Shown piece by piece: positions 10,345 through 20,818 of a stretch of DNA of 64,000 nt. The DNA is from Viola odorata (taxonomy: Eukaryota > Streptophyta > Magnoliopsida > Malpighiales > Violaceae). Under the pieces are notes generated by a model. It did not search any database, was not told the origin of the DNA, and worked only from the letters and a program-made list of their open reading frames with translations. The translations under genes and the position numbers were made by a program. The DNA lies in contig OY829545.1 in the NCBI GenBank assembly GCA_963691705.1, positions 43,635,475-43,699,474 on the forward strand, given 5' to 3'. The stretch's first letter is position 1. Each line of letters opens with the position of its first letter.

Positions 10345-12429
10345 ATGACTGAACAGGCCAAGACCGACGAAGCACTAGCAGCTAGAATCGTTGAGTTAGA
10401 GGAGCAAGTTAGGATCACTACAGAAAGGGCCACCAGGGCTGAAAAGGAAAGAGATGAAGTTGTCGCCGAATTGCCACCGGGTTTCGATCCCCCTCAAGCA
10501 AGAGGACCTCCCTCTTCGCTCACCGTCGCAGGACCTTCTGTACCCCCGCTACTTTCTGTACCCCCGGGGCATTGGAGATGGGTTAGCCCATTCACCGTAC
10601 CCACCGCCGCAAATCCACCAGTTAAGACGGGTGAAGAGATCTCCTCGTCACTTCAGCACCTTTCAACCAACCCTACCGTTGCAACAAGTACAACCAGACA
10701 ATATTCCTACCCGTCTCAGGGCTGTTCTACCCGAGTCGCGATTTTTGGACCATCGAAAGCTAAGCTTCCGGGAGGCGATCTGACACATCCACAATCCTCT
10801 CTTGATTATTCACCTACCATAGGTCTTGGCACCATTAGTGCGAAAGGGGCCGGTATTGATCGATTGGGTCCCCCAGAGGAAAAACTAAGGGCTATTGAGA
10901 GATATGACCCTAGGGATCCCGCTGTTGAAAGCATAATGCTAGGAATCACGACACCTCGGGAGTTCAAGAGGCCACAATCTGAGGGGTGCTCGGGGATTGA
11001 ACGTCCCAAAACTCGCCTCAAAATTCACCACCACGAAATATCCGAACGGTACAAGCTCGATGTAGAAATCACACCTGACCGTTCTGATTTGCAAAATCTA
11101 GAGAAGAGGGTTGAGGAATCAGTAAGAGCTTATGCTCAGAGATGGAAAGAACTAGCCGCAAGGATTTCTTCTCCTTTGGATGACAGACAACTCTTGTCAA
11201 TTTTTGTGAATACCTTCAAAGCTCCCTACTCCGCTTATCTTACCCTCGGTCCTTCGAGTAGCTTCCCCGACATAGTCCAGATTGCTGAGAGAGTGGAGCA
11301 AGAGATTAATTCCGGAAAGATCATCATTCCTAAGCCAGGGGCGATGCCTATCATAAGGAGAGACGTTGGCTTTGTCTCTCCCCAACCTAATCACAGACGA
11401 CCTTGCCCGCCGCCTCCCCCTTATTTGTCACCACCACTATATCGACCCACCGTTTTTTCTTTTCCACCAATGCTCGTTGCTAACAGGGCTTCCCAAAACC
11501 CTGCACCATCTCTACGTTTCCCATCACCCCCAACACAAATACCGCAACTTACCCAACCTAGACCGTATAATCCACCAAATAAACCTAGAAACCAAGATAA
11601 CCGTTGGGATCGAAGGCCACTGCCACCGCTTCCCATTCCTTCGGAAGAGATTTACGAGCACCTTTTGGCAGCTAAACAAATTGTACCCACCCCAATCCAA
11701 CCTTTGCAGCCTCCTTATCCAAATTGGTACGATCCTAATGCTAGATGCAAGTACCATGCTGAAGCTCTTGGTCACACCCTAAAAGACTGCCGCGCCTTTA
11801 AGAAAAAGGTATATCAATTGATCAGAGGTGGGTGGATCTCTTTCGAGGATTTAGCCGAAAGGCCCGCACAACCTAGGCCCTCCAATCCACCGAAGGCACC
11901 AAAACGAGGACCAGTACCGCCACTCCCACTTCCCGCGGGAGAGATCTACAAACATCTCTTGGCAGCCGGTCAGGTTGTGCCAATCCCGGCCCGACCTCAG
12001 CAACCTCCATACCCGATTTGGTACGATCCCAACGCTACATGCGAGTATCATGCTAGGACACCGGGCCATACGCTGGACAATTGTTTTACTTTCAAACGGA
12101 AGGTAAATCAACTAATCAAAAGCGGATGGGTCTCCTTCAAGGGCTTGGCCAAAGGACCTGACATAACCACCAGCCCTCTCCTGAACTGCGCCACGGGTGG
12201 TGAAGGTATGAATGCTATTTCGATGGAAAAGGCGGGGAAGAAGACTTGTGAGGTAGAGGCAGTCGACACCGTCAATAACGATCTTCCCACCTCTTGTTCC
12301 CGCAAATATATGTCTCAAGCTGGGCCAGTAACGAGTGAATTTGCTGATACTGGGGGCATGACATGGAAGGCCGAATGTATCCCCACATCAGAGCCACATT
12401 CTCCCTCACAGTCAGAGTCGTCGACATGA
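10345..12429 (+). CDS. gag of Ogre-like element, with duplicated zinc-knuckle module
   Basis: The frame is open from 10189. I prefer ATG 10345, which opens a coiled-coil start (MTEQAKTDEALAARIVELEE), giving 694 residues. A gag core segment (SVRAYAQRWKELAARISSP, LLSIFVNTFKAPY) lies at about residues 240-320. It joins abruptly to unrelated-looking sequence upstream, so the front of the gag domain seems shortened. A module of about 100 residues with IYEHLLAAKQIVP, then C-x2-H...H-x4-C, then a basic helix occurs twice in tandem, at about 11630-11870 and 11930-12170. The end (GGMT...) resembles the gag/protease border of this lineage, but no protease follows. Confidence 0.82.
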   Translation: MTEQAKTDEALAARIVELEEQVRITTERATRAEKERDEVVAELPPGFDPPQARGPPSSLTVAGPSVPPLLSVPPGHWRWVSPFTVPTAANPPVKTGEEISSSLQHLSTNPTVATSTTRQYSYPSQGCSTRVAIFGPSKAKLPGGDLTHPQSSLDYSPTIGLGTISAKGAGIDRLGPPEEKLRAIERYDPRDPAVESIMLGITTPREFKRPQSEGCSGIERPKTRLKIHHHEISERYKLDVEITPDRSDLQNLEKRVEESVRAYAQRWKELAARISSPLDDRQLLSIFVNTFKAPYSAYLTLGPSSSFPDIVQIAERVEQEINSGKIIIPKPGAMPIIRRDVGFVSPQPNHRRPCPPPPPYLSPPLYRPTVFSFPPMLVANRASQNPAPSLRFPSPPTQIPQLTQPRPYNPPNKPRNQDNRWDRRPLPPLPIPSEEIYEHLLAAKQIVPTPIQPLQPPYPNWYDPNARCKYHAEALGHTLKDCRAFKKKVYQLIRGGWISFEDLAERPAQPRPSNPPKAPKRGPVPPLPLPAGEIYKHLLAAGQVVPIPARPQQPPYPIWYDPNATCEYHARTPGHTLDNCFTFKRKVNQLIKSGWVSFKGLAKGPDITTSPLLNCATGGEGMNAISMEKAGKKTCEVEAVDTVNNDLPTSCSRKYMSQAGPVTSEFADTGGMTWKAECIPTSEPHSPSQSESST

Positions 12430-12578
12430 ATCCTACCGTGGTCAATATAGCTTCAGATTCCTGTATTGATGCTCCGGGAGAAGAAGAATCGTCGCCTGGT
12501 TCAGTCATTTTCGTAAAGAAGTCAGGGGAGTCTGTGTGCAACTGGACCATCGCCATGCTTCCGAATGTCTCTCCGAAA

Positions 12579-12728
12579 GTACTCCTTTTGAAAAAAATAA
12601 AAAAATAATAAATATATATGTGTTTTTTACGTTTTCTTGCAAAGACATTTTGTAGGGACTCATGTTTCCTTTTGTTAAAAATCAATATGTATGCAATTTC
12701 CATTTTTATGCATCTCTTCTTTTCGCAG
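12579..12728 (+). other. Possible intron before RT in Ogre-like pol
   Basis: A GTACTC donor at 12579, a T-rich run and TTCGCAG ending at 12728 enclose 150 bp. The frames upstream (open from 12363) and downstream are the same, and stop codons occur between them. Ogre elements are known to splice an intron just before RT. No transcript evidence is available here. Confidence 0.4.
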
Positions 12729-15700
12729 TTTAATTTCGGGATGAATGTTAGTTCGGATTGTCTTGATAAAACCTATGTCTTTACTGGCGAAGAAATCTTC
12801 ATCAAGACCAAAGACAAGGCTGAAGTTTCTGGCAAATTGGCCCGTTTCCTGGAAAGTTCAGAAAAGGAAATAACCCCTCATCAGGAGAAATTGGACGAAG
12901 TAAACTTGGGGGCAAGCAATGAGAATCAGAAGTTGGTCAAGATCGGAACCACCTTGGACATGACTCAGAGAGAAAGGTTGATCTCTCTCCTCAAAGACTA
13001 CTCAGACGTATTCGCGTGGTCATACGCCGATATGCCAGGTCTCGATCCTGGGATAGTCGAGCATCGCATCCCCTTGAAGCCTGAGTTCCAACCTGTCAAG
13101 CAAAAACTTCGGAGGATGCATCCAGACATCCTTCTGAAAATCAAAGAAGAGGTTACCAAGCAGCTAGATGCGGGTTTCTTGAGAGTTGCCGAGTACCCCG
13201 AGTGGATCGCCAATATAGTGCCAGTGCCTAAAAAAAGATGGGAAGGTCCGCATGTGCGTGGACTTTCGGGATCTAAACTGAGCCAGCCCCAAAGATGACT
13301 TCCCACTTCCCCACATCGACATATTGGTAGATAGTGCCGCCAGAAATGACATGTTTTCCTTCATGGACGGATTTTCGAGATACAATCAAATCAAGATGGC
13401 ACCCGAAGACAGTGAGAAGACAACCTTCATCACGCCCTGGGGAACCTTCTGCTACAAAGTAATGCCCTTCGGATTAAAGAACGCAGGAGCCACTTATCAA
13501 CGTGTTGCCGTCACCCTTTTCCACGACATGATGCATAAGGAATTGGAGATATATGTCGACGACATGATAGCCAAGTCCCGTGGAACGCAAGATCATGTGG
13601 ACATATTGAAGAAGGTATTCGAAAGGCTAAGGCAGTTTCAGCTACGGCTAAACCCAGCTAAGTGCACCTTTGGGGTGACCTCCGGAAAACTGTTAGGATT
13701 CATCGTCAGCAATAGGGGCATAGAGGTGGATCCTGATAAAATAAAAGCAATACAATAGCTACCCGCTCCCAGCACCGAAACAGAAGTGCGAAGCTTTTTA
13801 GGACGTATCAACTACATCGCTCGCTTTATCAGCCAGTTAACCCTCACCTGCGAGCCGAGGTTCAAAATGCTAAGGAAACACGAAGAAGCAGAATGGGACG
13901 AAGACTGCCCGAAAGCCTTCGAGAAAATCAAGACATATCTGCAAAGCCCACCAGTACTGGTTCCCCCGACGCCAGGACGACCCCTGCTCATGTACATGAC
14001 GGTCACAGCCAGCGCCATGGGATGTGTTTTGGGACAGCACGACAAATCAGGAAGGCGTGAACAAGCCATCTACTACCTCAGCAAAAAATTCAACGAGTGC
14101 GAGATGCGCTACTCCATGTTGGAACGAACTTGTTGCGCCCTAGCATGGTGCGCTCGAAGGCTCCGACAGTACATGTTGTATTACACGACATGGCTAATCT
14201 CTCGCATGGACCCACTGAAGTACATCTTCGAAAAGCCGTACCTATCGAGTCGCATTTGTAGATGGCAAGTCTTGTTAGCTGAGCACGAGATCATCTATGT
14301 AACCCAGAAAGCAGTTAAAGCAAGCACCCTCGCCGATCACTTGGCTGATCATGCCTCGGACGAATATGAGTCATTGAGCTTCGACTTCCCCGACGAGGAC
14401 ATCATAGTAATCGAAGAGGAGATCGCAGCAGACCTCCGAGATGATGATTGGGGGACCATGTTCTTCGATGGTGCGGTGAACCTCTCGGGCAAAGGAGTGG
14501 GAGCCGTGGTCATAGCCCCAGACGGCCGTCAATTCCCCATAGCATGTAAGCTGAACTTCCCGTGCACTAATAACATCGCCGAGTACGAGGCATGCGTCAG
14601 CGGTCTAATGGCAGCGATCAACTTGAAAGTGAAGAAGCTCAAGATCTTCGGTGATTCAGCACTCGTCATCTACCAAGCCCAGGATCTCTGGCAGACACGG
14701 GATTCTAAGCTCATTCCTTATCAAAAGTTGCTCACTCAGCTCACGCGGGAATTCGAGGAAACCAAGTTTGACCGGGTCGACAGAGAAAAGAACCGCTTCG
14801 CAGACGCATTGGCCACATTGGCATCAATGTTCAAGTTAGAGTGCGGGATAATGCTTCAGCCATTGAGAGTGGAAGTAAAGGAAACTCCGGCTTGCTGTGT
14901 CATCTTAGAAGAAGAACCCGATGGGAAGCCATGGTTCTACGACTTGGTACAATTCATCAGAAATCGGGAGTACCCACCGGGGGCAAGCCGGGTTAGCAAG
15001 AAGACCCTTCAGCGCTTGGCACTAGACTTCTACCTCGATGGTGAGGTTCTATATAAGAGGAGAGCGGATGGAGCTTTGCTTCGTTGCGTCACCATGACCG
15101 AAGCGAAGAAAATCATAGCAGAAATCCACGAAGGAGTCTGTTCAACTCACGCAAGTGGGCACATGATGGCCAGACAGATCATGAGGCAAGGCTATTTTTG
15201 GCTCACCATCGAGCGCGATTGCATCGGCTATTTCTGGAAGTGCCACAAGTGTCAAGTCTACGCGGATCATCTCCATGTCCCTCCAGCCCCACTCTTCAGC
15301 ATGACATCGCCTTGGCCTTTTGCGATGTGGGGAATCGACATCATCGGCCAAATTCATCCAGCAGCCTCTAATGGCCATCGCTTCATCCTCGTAGCAATCG
15401 ACTACTTCACCAAGTGGGTAGAGGCTGCCTCTTACTCCAGCATCACCCAGAAAATGACCATGCGATTCATTGAGAGAAACATCATTTGTCATCACGGGGT
15501 TCCAGAAACCATCATCACGGACAATGGCACTAACCTCAATAGAAAATTGATCGACAGTCTTTGCCAACGTTGGAAGGTAAAGCACCGAAACTCGTCACCA
15601 TATCGACCAAAGATGAATGTCGCAGTCGAAGCAGCAAACAAAAACCTGAAGAGGATCATCCAGAAGATGGTGGTCACTCACAAAGACTGGCACGACATGC

Positions 15701-16179
15701 TCCCCTTCGCATTGCATGCTTATCGGATAGCAACTCGCACATCCACAGGGACAACTCCCTATTCATTAGTATACGGCATGGAAGCCGTAATCCCTCTTGA
15801 GGTAGAAATCCCTTCTCTCAGAATCCTTGCGGAGTCTGAAGTAGAAGAATCAGATTGGGCAAGGGTGAGGTACGAGCAGCTGAACCTCCTTCCCGAAAAG
15901 CGCTTGGCCGCTATCTGTCATGCACAACTGTATCAGCAGAGAATGGCCAACGCTTATAACAAGAAAGTACGACCTCGCCAGTTCAAGACTGGGGATTTAG
16001 TGCTGAAGAAGATTCTCCCTCATCAGGAGGCTAGTCAAGGAAAGTGGGCCCCAAGGTACGAAGGTCCGTACCTGGTCAAAAGTGCATTCTCAGGGGGTGC
16101 CCTAGTGTTAACCAACATGGATGGAGACGATCTCCTAAGACCGGTGAACGCCGATGCAGTCAAGACCTACTACGCCTGA
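12729..16179 (+). pseudogene. pol of Ogre-like element: RT, RNase H, archaeal-type RNase H, integrase (broken)
   Basis: RT begins after an acidic linker ending EVNLGASNENQKLVKIG. A run of seven A at 13230-13236 causes a frameshift. In the new frame TGA at 13279-13281 and TAG at 13756-13758 interrupt RT, whose YVDD is at 13552-13563. From 13786 the frame is open to 16179. It holds the gypsy RNase H (CVLGQHDKSG onward), then a second, archaeal-type RNase H from about 14446 (MFFDGAVNLSGKGVGAVVI), then integrase. The integrase has an H-x-H...C-x2-C finger at about 15125-15255 and the D, D, E catalytic positions in GIDIIG, ITDNGT and AVEAANKN. The second RNase H is diagnostic of the Tat lineage. 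No complete polymerase can be made from this copy. Confidence 0.88.
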
Positions 16180-19100
16180 AGCGTCGCGAACCGCCATCCG
16201 GCCAGACCAAGGACATAGAGTTTTATCATGACAATCTAGCACAAACATTTGTCCTGAAATTAATAAAACAAGTTTTTCAGGAGATGCGTATTGTTTTAAA
16301 ATTTTGTTATCCTTTTTCTTTTTAAACTGGTGAGATGACAAAAGGAGGCATGGCATAGATGGCTCCCCAGGAGTAGCTCAGGGCACGGCGTTTAGACTAA
16401 CGCCACTAATCAATTTTAAGTTTTGCAGGGATGTAAGCTCCCATGCCTCAGTTTGTCATCATGATAGAATCAGGGAGTTCCGCTCGTGGCAGCTCTTGAA
16501 TTGCCGCAGCAAGCCACCTTCAAGAGCGAATCAGGAAAGATTTTAAGGCAAACCATCGCCCTCTAAAGCAAAGTTTCTTTGTCCCGCAGTGCTACCAGCA
16601 CAACCGGCACCGTAAACCACCGGTCTCGAAGGACTGAATGCTGGACCAAAGTCACAAAGCCCATCCAACGCCGACTGAGCTGTCGGAACGCTAGCAACAT
16701 TGGCTCTCATCGCTGTCACCAATTCAGAGGAGCCCATCACCAAAACGCCAGTGTCGCCCAGCGCACCTTCGCAAGTGGAACTGCCAGAAAAGAAATGCGG
16801 TGAAAGCCTATCCCCCCTAGGATCACAATCAACATACATGATGCGGTCTTGTTCAAGAAGCTCCTCAACAGAATCAGCACGAGGAAGATCGATCCTCTAA
16901 TTTGTGGGCCACCAGCGGCTGACTGACGATATCACCCGAGCAAAGATAAGAGCTGTGATCAAGCCTCTAGAGCAAAGCCATCATCAACAAACATCCAACA
17001 CAAGTCACACCACAGTGACCTAGGGATGGCCCCTCCAAAAGGGAGAGCTTAAAAACTTATCCATCGCATTACTTTCACCAAAAATGGTCTTGCATTTACT
17101 CCTCATTTGTCATCACCTTGTCTGTTTCAGGAACCGGGTTACCCCCATTCATTGTCGGCATAAGAACGGTAAGCATACGCCCATGCAGCCCCACTGCACA
17201 TTTTGGAGACAGAGGGTCTTCCCCTTTATCCCCAAGCAATCAAGAAGCCAATCAACATAGGTCCGGCAATGACCGGTAAGCAAAGTGAACCAGCTGCAGA
17301 TCTCGTCCTCACTCCGACTTGGATCGTTGGTTCCCGCAAAGCAGCTGAAAAAGAAACCAATCAAAGCAAAGTGTCCCGGAGCTGGGACCACATCATAGGC
17401 ACCCTCGAAAAGCCGAGTTAAAGGAAGGGAGAATCCCTGAACTTATCTCAGTTTTGAGTTAATTTTATACTCTGTTGTCCCCTCTGTATCTCGCAGGGAC
17501 ACGAATCATCTCATTGTCATCCTCATAAAGCTTGTGGAAGACGCTCTTGCAGCCCCGCTGCACATCTCAGGGGAGTCTATCTTTCTTTTCCCCTATTTAG
17601 TTTTATTTTCACTCCGGCTCGCTTTATTAGCTTTAATTCGAGTACGGTCGTCTGGCCCACTGGGGGGGCAACCTTAGATTCCCATTAGAATGTTGCAAAT
17701 AAGTCATCCCCCCATCTCTAGCAATCAACCGTCTAGCAATCAAACATCCAGCAATCAAACATCCAGCAATCAAACATCCAGTAATCCAACGACTAGCAAT
17801 CGAACCCAGCAGTCAAACCATCAATCAGTCAAAATCAAAAATCAATCCAAATCCCTTTTTAGCCCAGCTAAAATAAAAAAGCATACTACTCTCATAAGTA
17901 TTTTCATGCATTGCATAGATCGAGAATTTTCAATCCCATTTCCAAAAAAAAAAAAACATCCATCTAAGTTGCATGCCATGCATGATATGACCTGTTTGCC
18001 CTTATATCCGCGGTTTGCACCAACGTAAGCAGTCATAGACAAACCCCGGTAAGCATTTTTGAGCCAACGCGCCTTATCCTTCACGAGTGTAAGGGCCTGA
18101 CTAGATACTAGTTGAGTTCGCATAATATCCAGGGTACATGCGCAATTAGACATGGGATAGCTATAAAATGTCATCACTCCCCTAAACCTTCGCTATCACT
18201 CATACCCCGGGAGCCAAAGAGCAGTTTCAGCTAAAATTGCCAGCCGGAAGTAAAAGCACGCCAAGTTCGAGTTCACGACAAAGGAGACGGAAAAGGTCAC
18301 CAGGAGATCGCTAAGGACTATCACCGAAGAAGCAGCAACGACGAAGGCCGAGGCCTCAAGACAAAAGGGGAAGAGATCAAGATAAAGGCTGTGCTTGCTC
18401 TGCTCTGTTGCATTTCAAATCAAATCAAAAAGGGGAGGGATATGTATAAAAAAAAAAAAAAAAACAAAAAAAAAGGGAGAGGAAAAAGAAAAAGGAGAGA
18501 GGGGAAAAAGGGAAAAGAAAAGAAAAGAAAGAAAATGCTCAGAGATCTTTGAACAATCGAAGAGCCAAAGCAAGCACAGCCCGGGGACAACTCAATTCGA
18601 GAAATCTCGAAGAAAACCTCCCCAATAGACTCGAGAGAAAGAGGCCCGAGGCCAACTCGAGAAAGCTCAAAGCATCCTTCCCTAGGAAGTCAAGCAAAAG
18701 AGGCCCAAGGCCAACTCGAGAAATCTCAAAGCAAGCCTCCCTAGTAAGGACATGAGAAGAAAAGGGCCCCAGGCCAACTCAGGTAGTGAGTCGCAAAAAG
18801 AGCAGCGACGACACTCCCCAATGAAGACTCAAGAACAGGGCCCCTGGCCGAAAGAAAAGCACCCCCAGCAAGGATCCCAGAGCTCGTGCACTCTATCAAG
18901 AAGGCATCCTCAGCAAAACACGAAGAAGTTCGCATACCTCGCCCACATCAGGGCCACTTAGCAAGACATTGCCCACATCCGGGACAATCAGCGAAACATC
19001 ACCTTCATCAAAAGCCTCCCCAGCAAAGCAAGCTCTCCCAAAACAAACTTCTTTCCGGACTTGTCATGTCCTTTCATTCTTTTCCGTAAAAGTCCCATCG

Positions 19101-20804
19101 ATTATTAGAATGCCCATGCATGTGCATCTTCAGTCGAAGTCTATTCACTCGGATTGACATTGCGAACTGTAAATTATGTATCATGTTAGTTGCATCTTTA
19201 TGAGCGTTAAACACTTAGCCTTGTTTCAGAGCGTGAGTGCAAACACTAATATCAGGTGAGGACTGCTTACGGCTGCAAATTGTGGGAAAGTCTTGTTCTT
19301 GGGGTCGTTACCTCCTGAGCAGGATGCAGGCGCATTCTAGGATCGTATCAACACCACTGGTGACAAGCATAGCCTAGTTTCCAGCATAGCATCTCCTCCT
19401 CCCAGAGTGACCTTAGTTTAGTTTCCGCATTCCGCGTCTTCTCCTACGGGAATTGACGTTATTTGCATTCCAGCCTTAGCATCTTCTCCTCCCAGAGTGA
19501 CAGCATAGCCTAGTCTTCAGCATAGCATCTCCTCCTCCCAGAGTGACCTTAGTTTAGTTTCCGCATTCCGCGTCTTCTCCTACGGGAATTGACGTTATTT
19601 GCATTCCAGCCTTAGCATCTTCTCCTCCCAGAGTGACAGCATAGCCTAGTTTCCAGCATAGCATCTCCTCCTCCCATAGTGACCTTAGTTTAGTTTCCGC
19701 ATTCCGCGTCTTCTCCTACGGGAATTGGCGTTATTTGCATTCCAGCCTTAGCATCTTCTCCTCCCAGAGTGACAAGCATAGCCTAGTTTCCAGCATAGCA
19801 TCTTCTCCTCCCAGAGTGACAGCATAGCCTAGTTTCCAGCATAGCATCTTCTCCTCCCAGAGTGACCTCAATTTAGTTTCCACATCTCGCGTCTTCTCAT
19901 ACGGGAATTGACGTTATTTGCATTCCAGCCTTAGCATCTTCTCCTCCCAGAGTGACAGCATAGCCTAGTTTCCAGCATAGCATCTCCTCCTCCCAGAGTG
20001 ACCTTAGTTTAGTTTCCGCATTCCGCGTCTTCTCCTACGGGAATTGATTTTATTTAGTCTTCAGCCTTAGCATTCTCCTCCTCCCAGAGTGACAGCATAG
20101 TTTAGTCTCCAGCATAGCGTTTCTTCTCCTTCCAGAGTGACATCGTAGGTTTAGTTTTCAGCATCAAGCATTTCTTTTTCTACCAGAGTGATAGCATAGC
20201 GAAGTTTTACCTTTTCAGCCTTGGTATTTCTTTCCCTCCCAGAGTGTCATCCTTCACATAATTCTACATTTCTGCATAATTATTCTCCTCCTCTTAGAGA
20301 GACATCATTAGGACAAATTATTCACACTTCATGCGAATCGCGCATTATCCTCTTGAAACAACGTCAGTCACATGTCAAGCAATTACCCCCCCAGTGGAGC
20401 CGTCATTTATGTTTTCGTAAAAATACCTTCGATTTCCGATAGAGTAGTTGTCATTTACATTTTCTGCAAATTATGTTTCTCTCGATATCCGAATAGATCT
20501 AAATTTATATATATCTTTGCAGGATCAACAACCTATCTCTTCCCAGAGTGACGTCAACAACCTATCTCTTCCCAGAGTGACGTCAACAACCTACCTCCTC
20601 CCAGAGTGACGATGTCAAAGCATGCCTCCTCCCAGAGTGACATCAAGCGAGCACCTTGTATCCCCAGTGACAGCATCCATCAACTACCTCCTCCCAGAGC
20701 GACATCATCACTGTAAGTTTAAGGTAAGACCTGCTGTGTCGCCAAAATTCGAATATCTAGGGGCAACTGTCTTTACTGCTTATCAAATACTTCGATAAGA
20801 CAGT
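16180..20804 (+). other. 3' spacer of Ogre-like element, repeat-rich, no gene
   Basis: 4.6 kb between integrase and the polypurine tract. It contains short tandem repeats of about 15 bp at 17715-17800, a pure-purine tract at 18441-18536, about four 60-bp repeats at 18590-18800 (GGCCAACTCGAGAAA core), and the large array at 19340-20240. Short frames here show no protein family. Confidence 0.75.
19340..20240. repeat. Tandem array, about 136-bp period, in the 3' spacer
   Basis: Units contain AGCATAGCCTAGTTTCCAGC, then CTCCTCCCAGAGTGAC, then TTCCGCATTCCGCGTCTTC. The shorter motif CTCCTCCCAGAGTGAC recurs beyond the regular array to about 20700, where units drop to about 30 bp (20521-20700). Confidence 0.85.
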
Positions 20805-20814
20805 AAAGAGGGGG
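20771..20814 (+). promoter_or_regulatory. Polypurine tract preceded by a hairpin
   Basis: AAAGAGGGGG at 20805-20814 lies four bases before the 3' LTR and is the expected plus-strand primer. The inverted repeat CTTTACTGCTTATC / GATAAGACAGTAAAG (20771-20784 and 20795-20809) runs into it. Confidence 0.7.
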
Positions 20815-20818
20815 CAAC

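Noticed and set aside
15142..15585. Minus-strand 147-residue frame and similar shadows of pol
   Set aside because: Antisense to the integrase coding frame.
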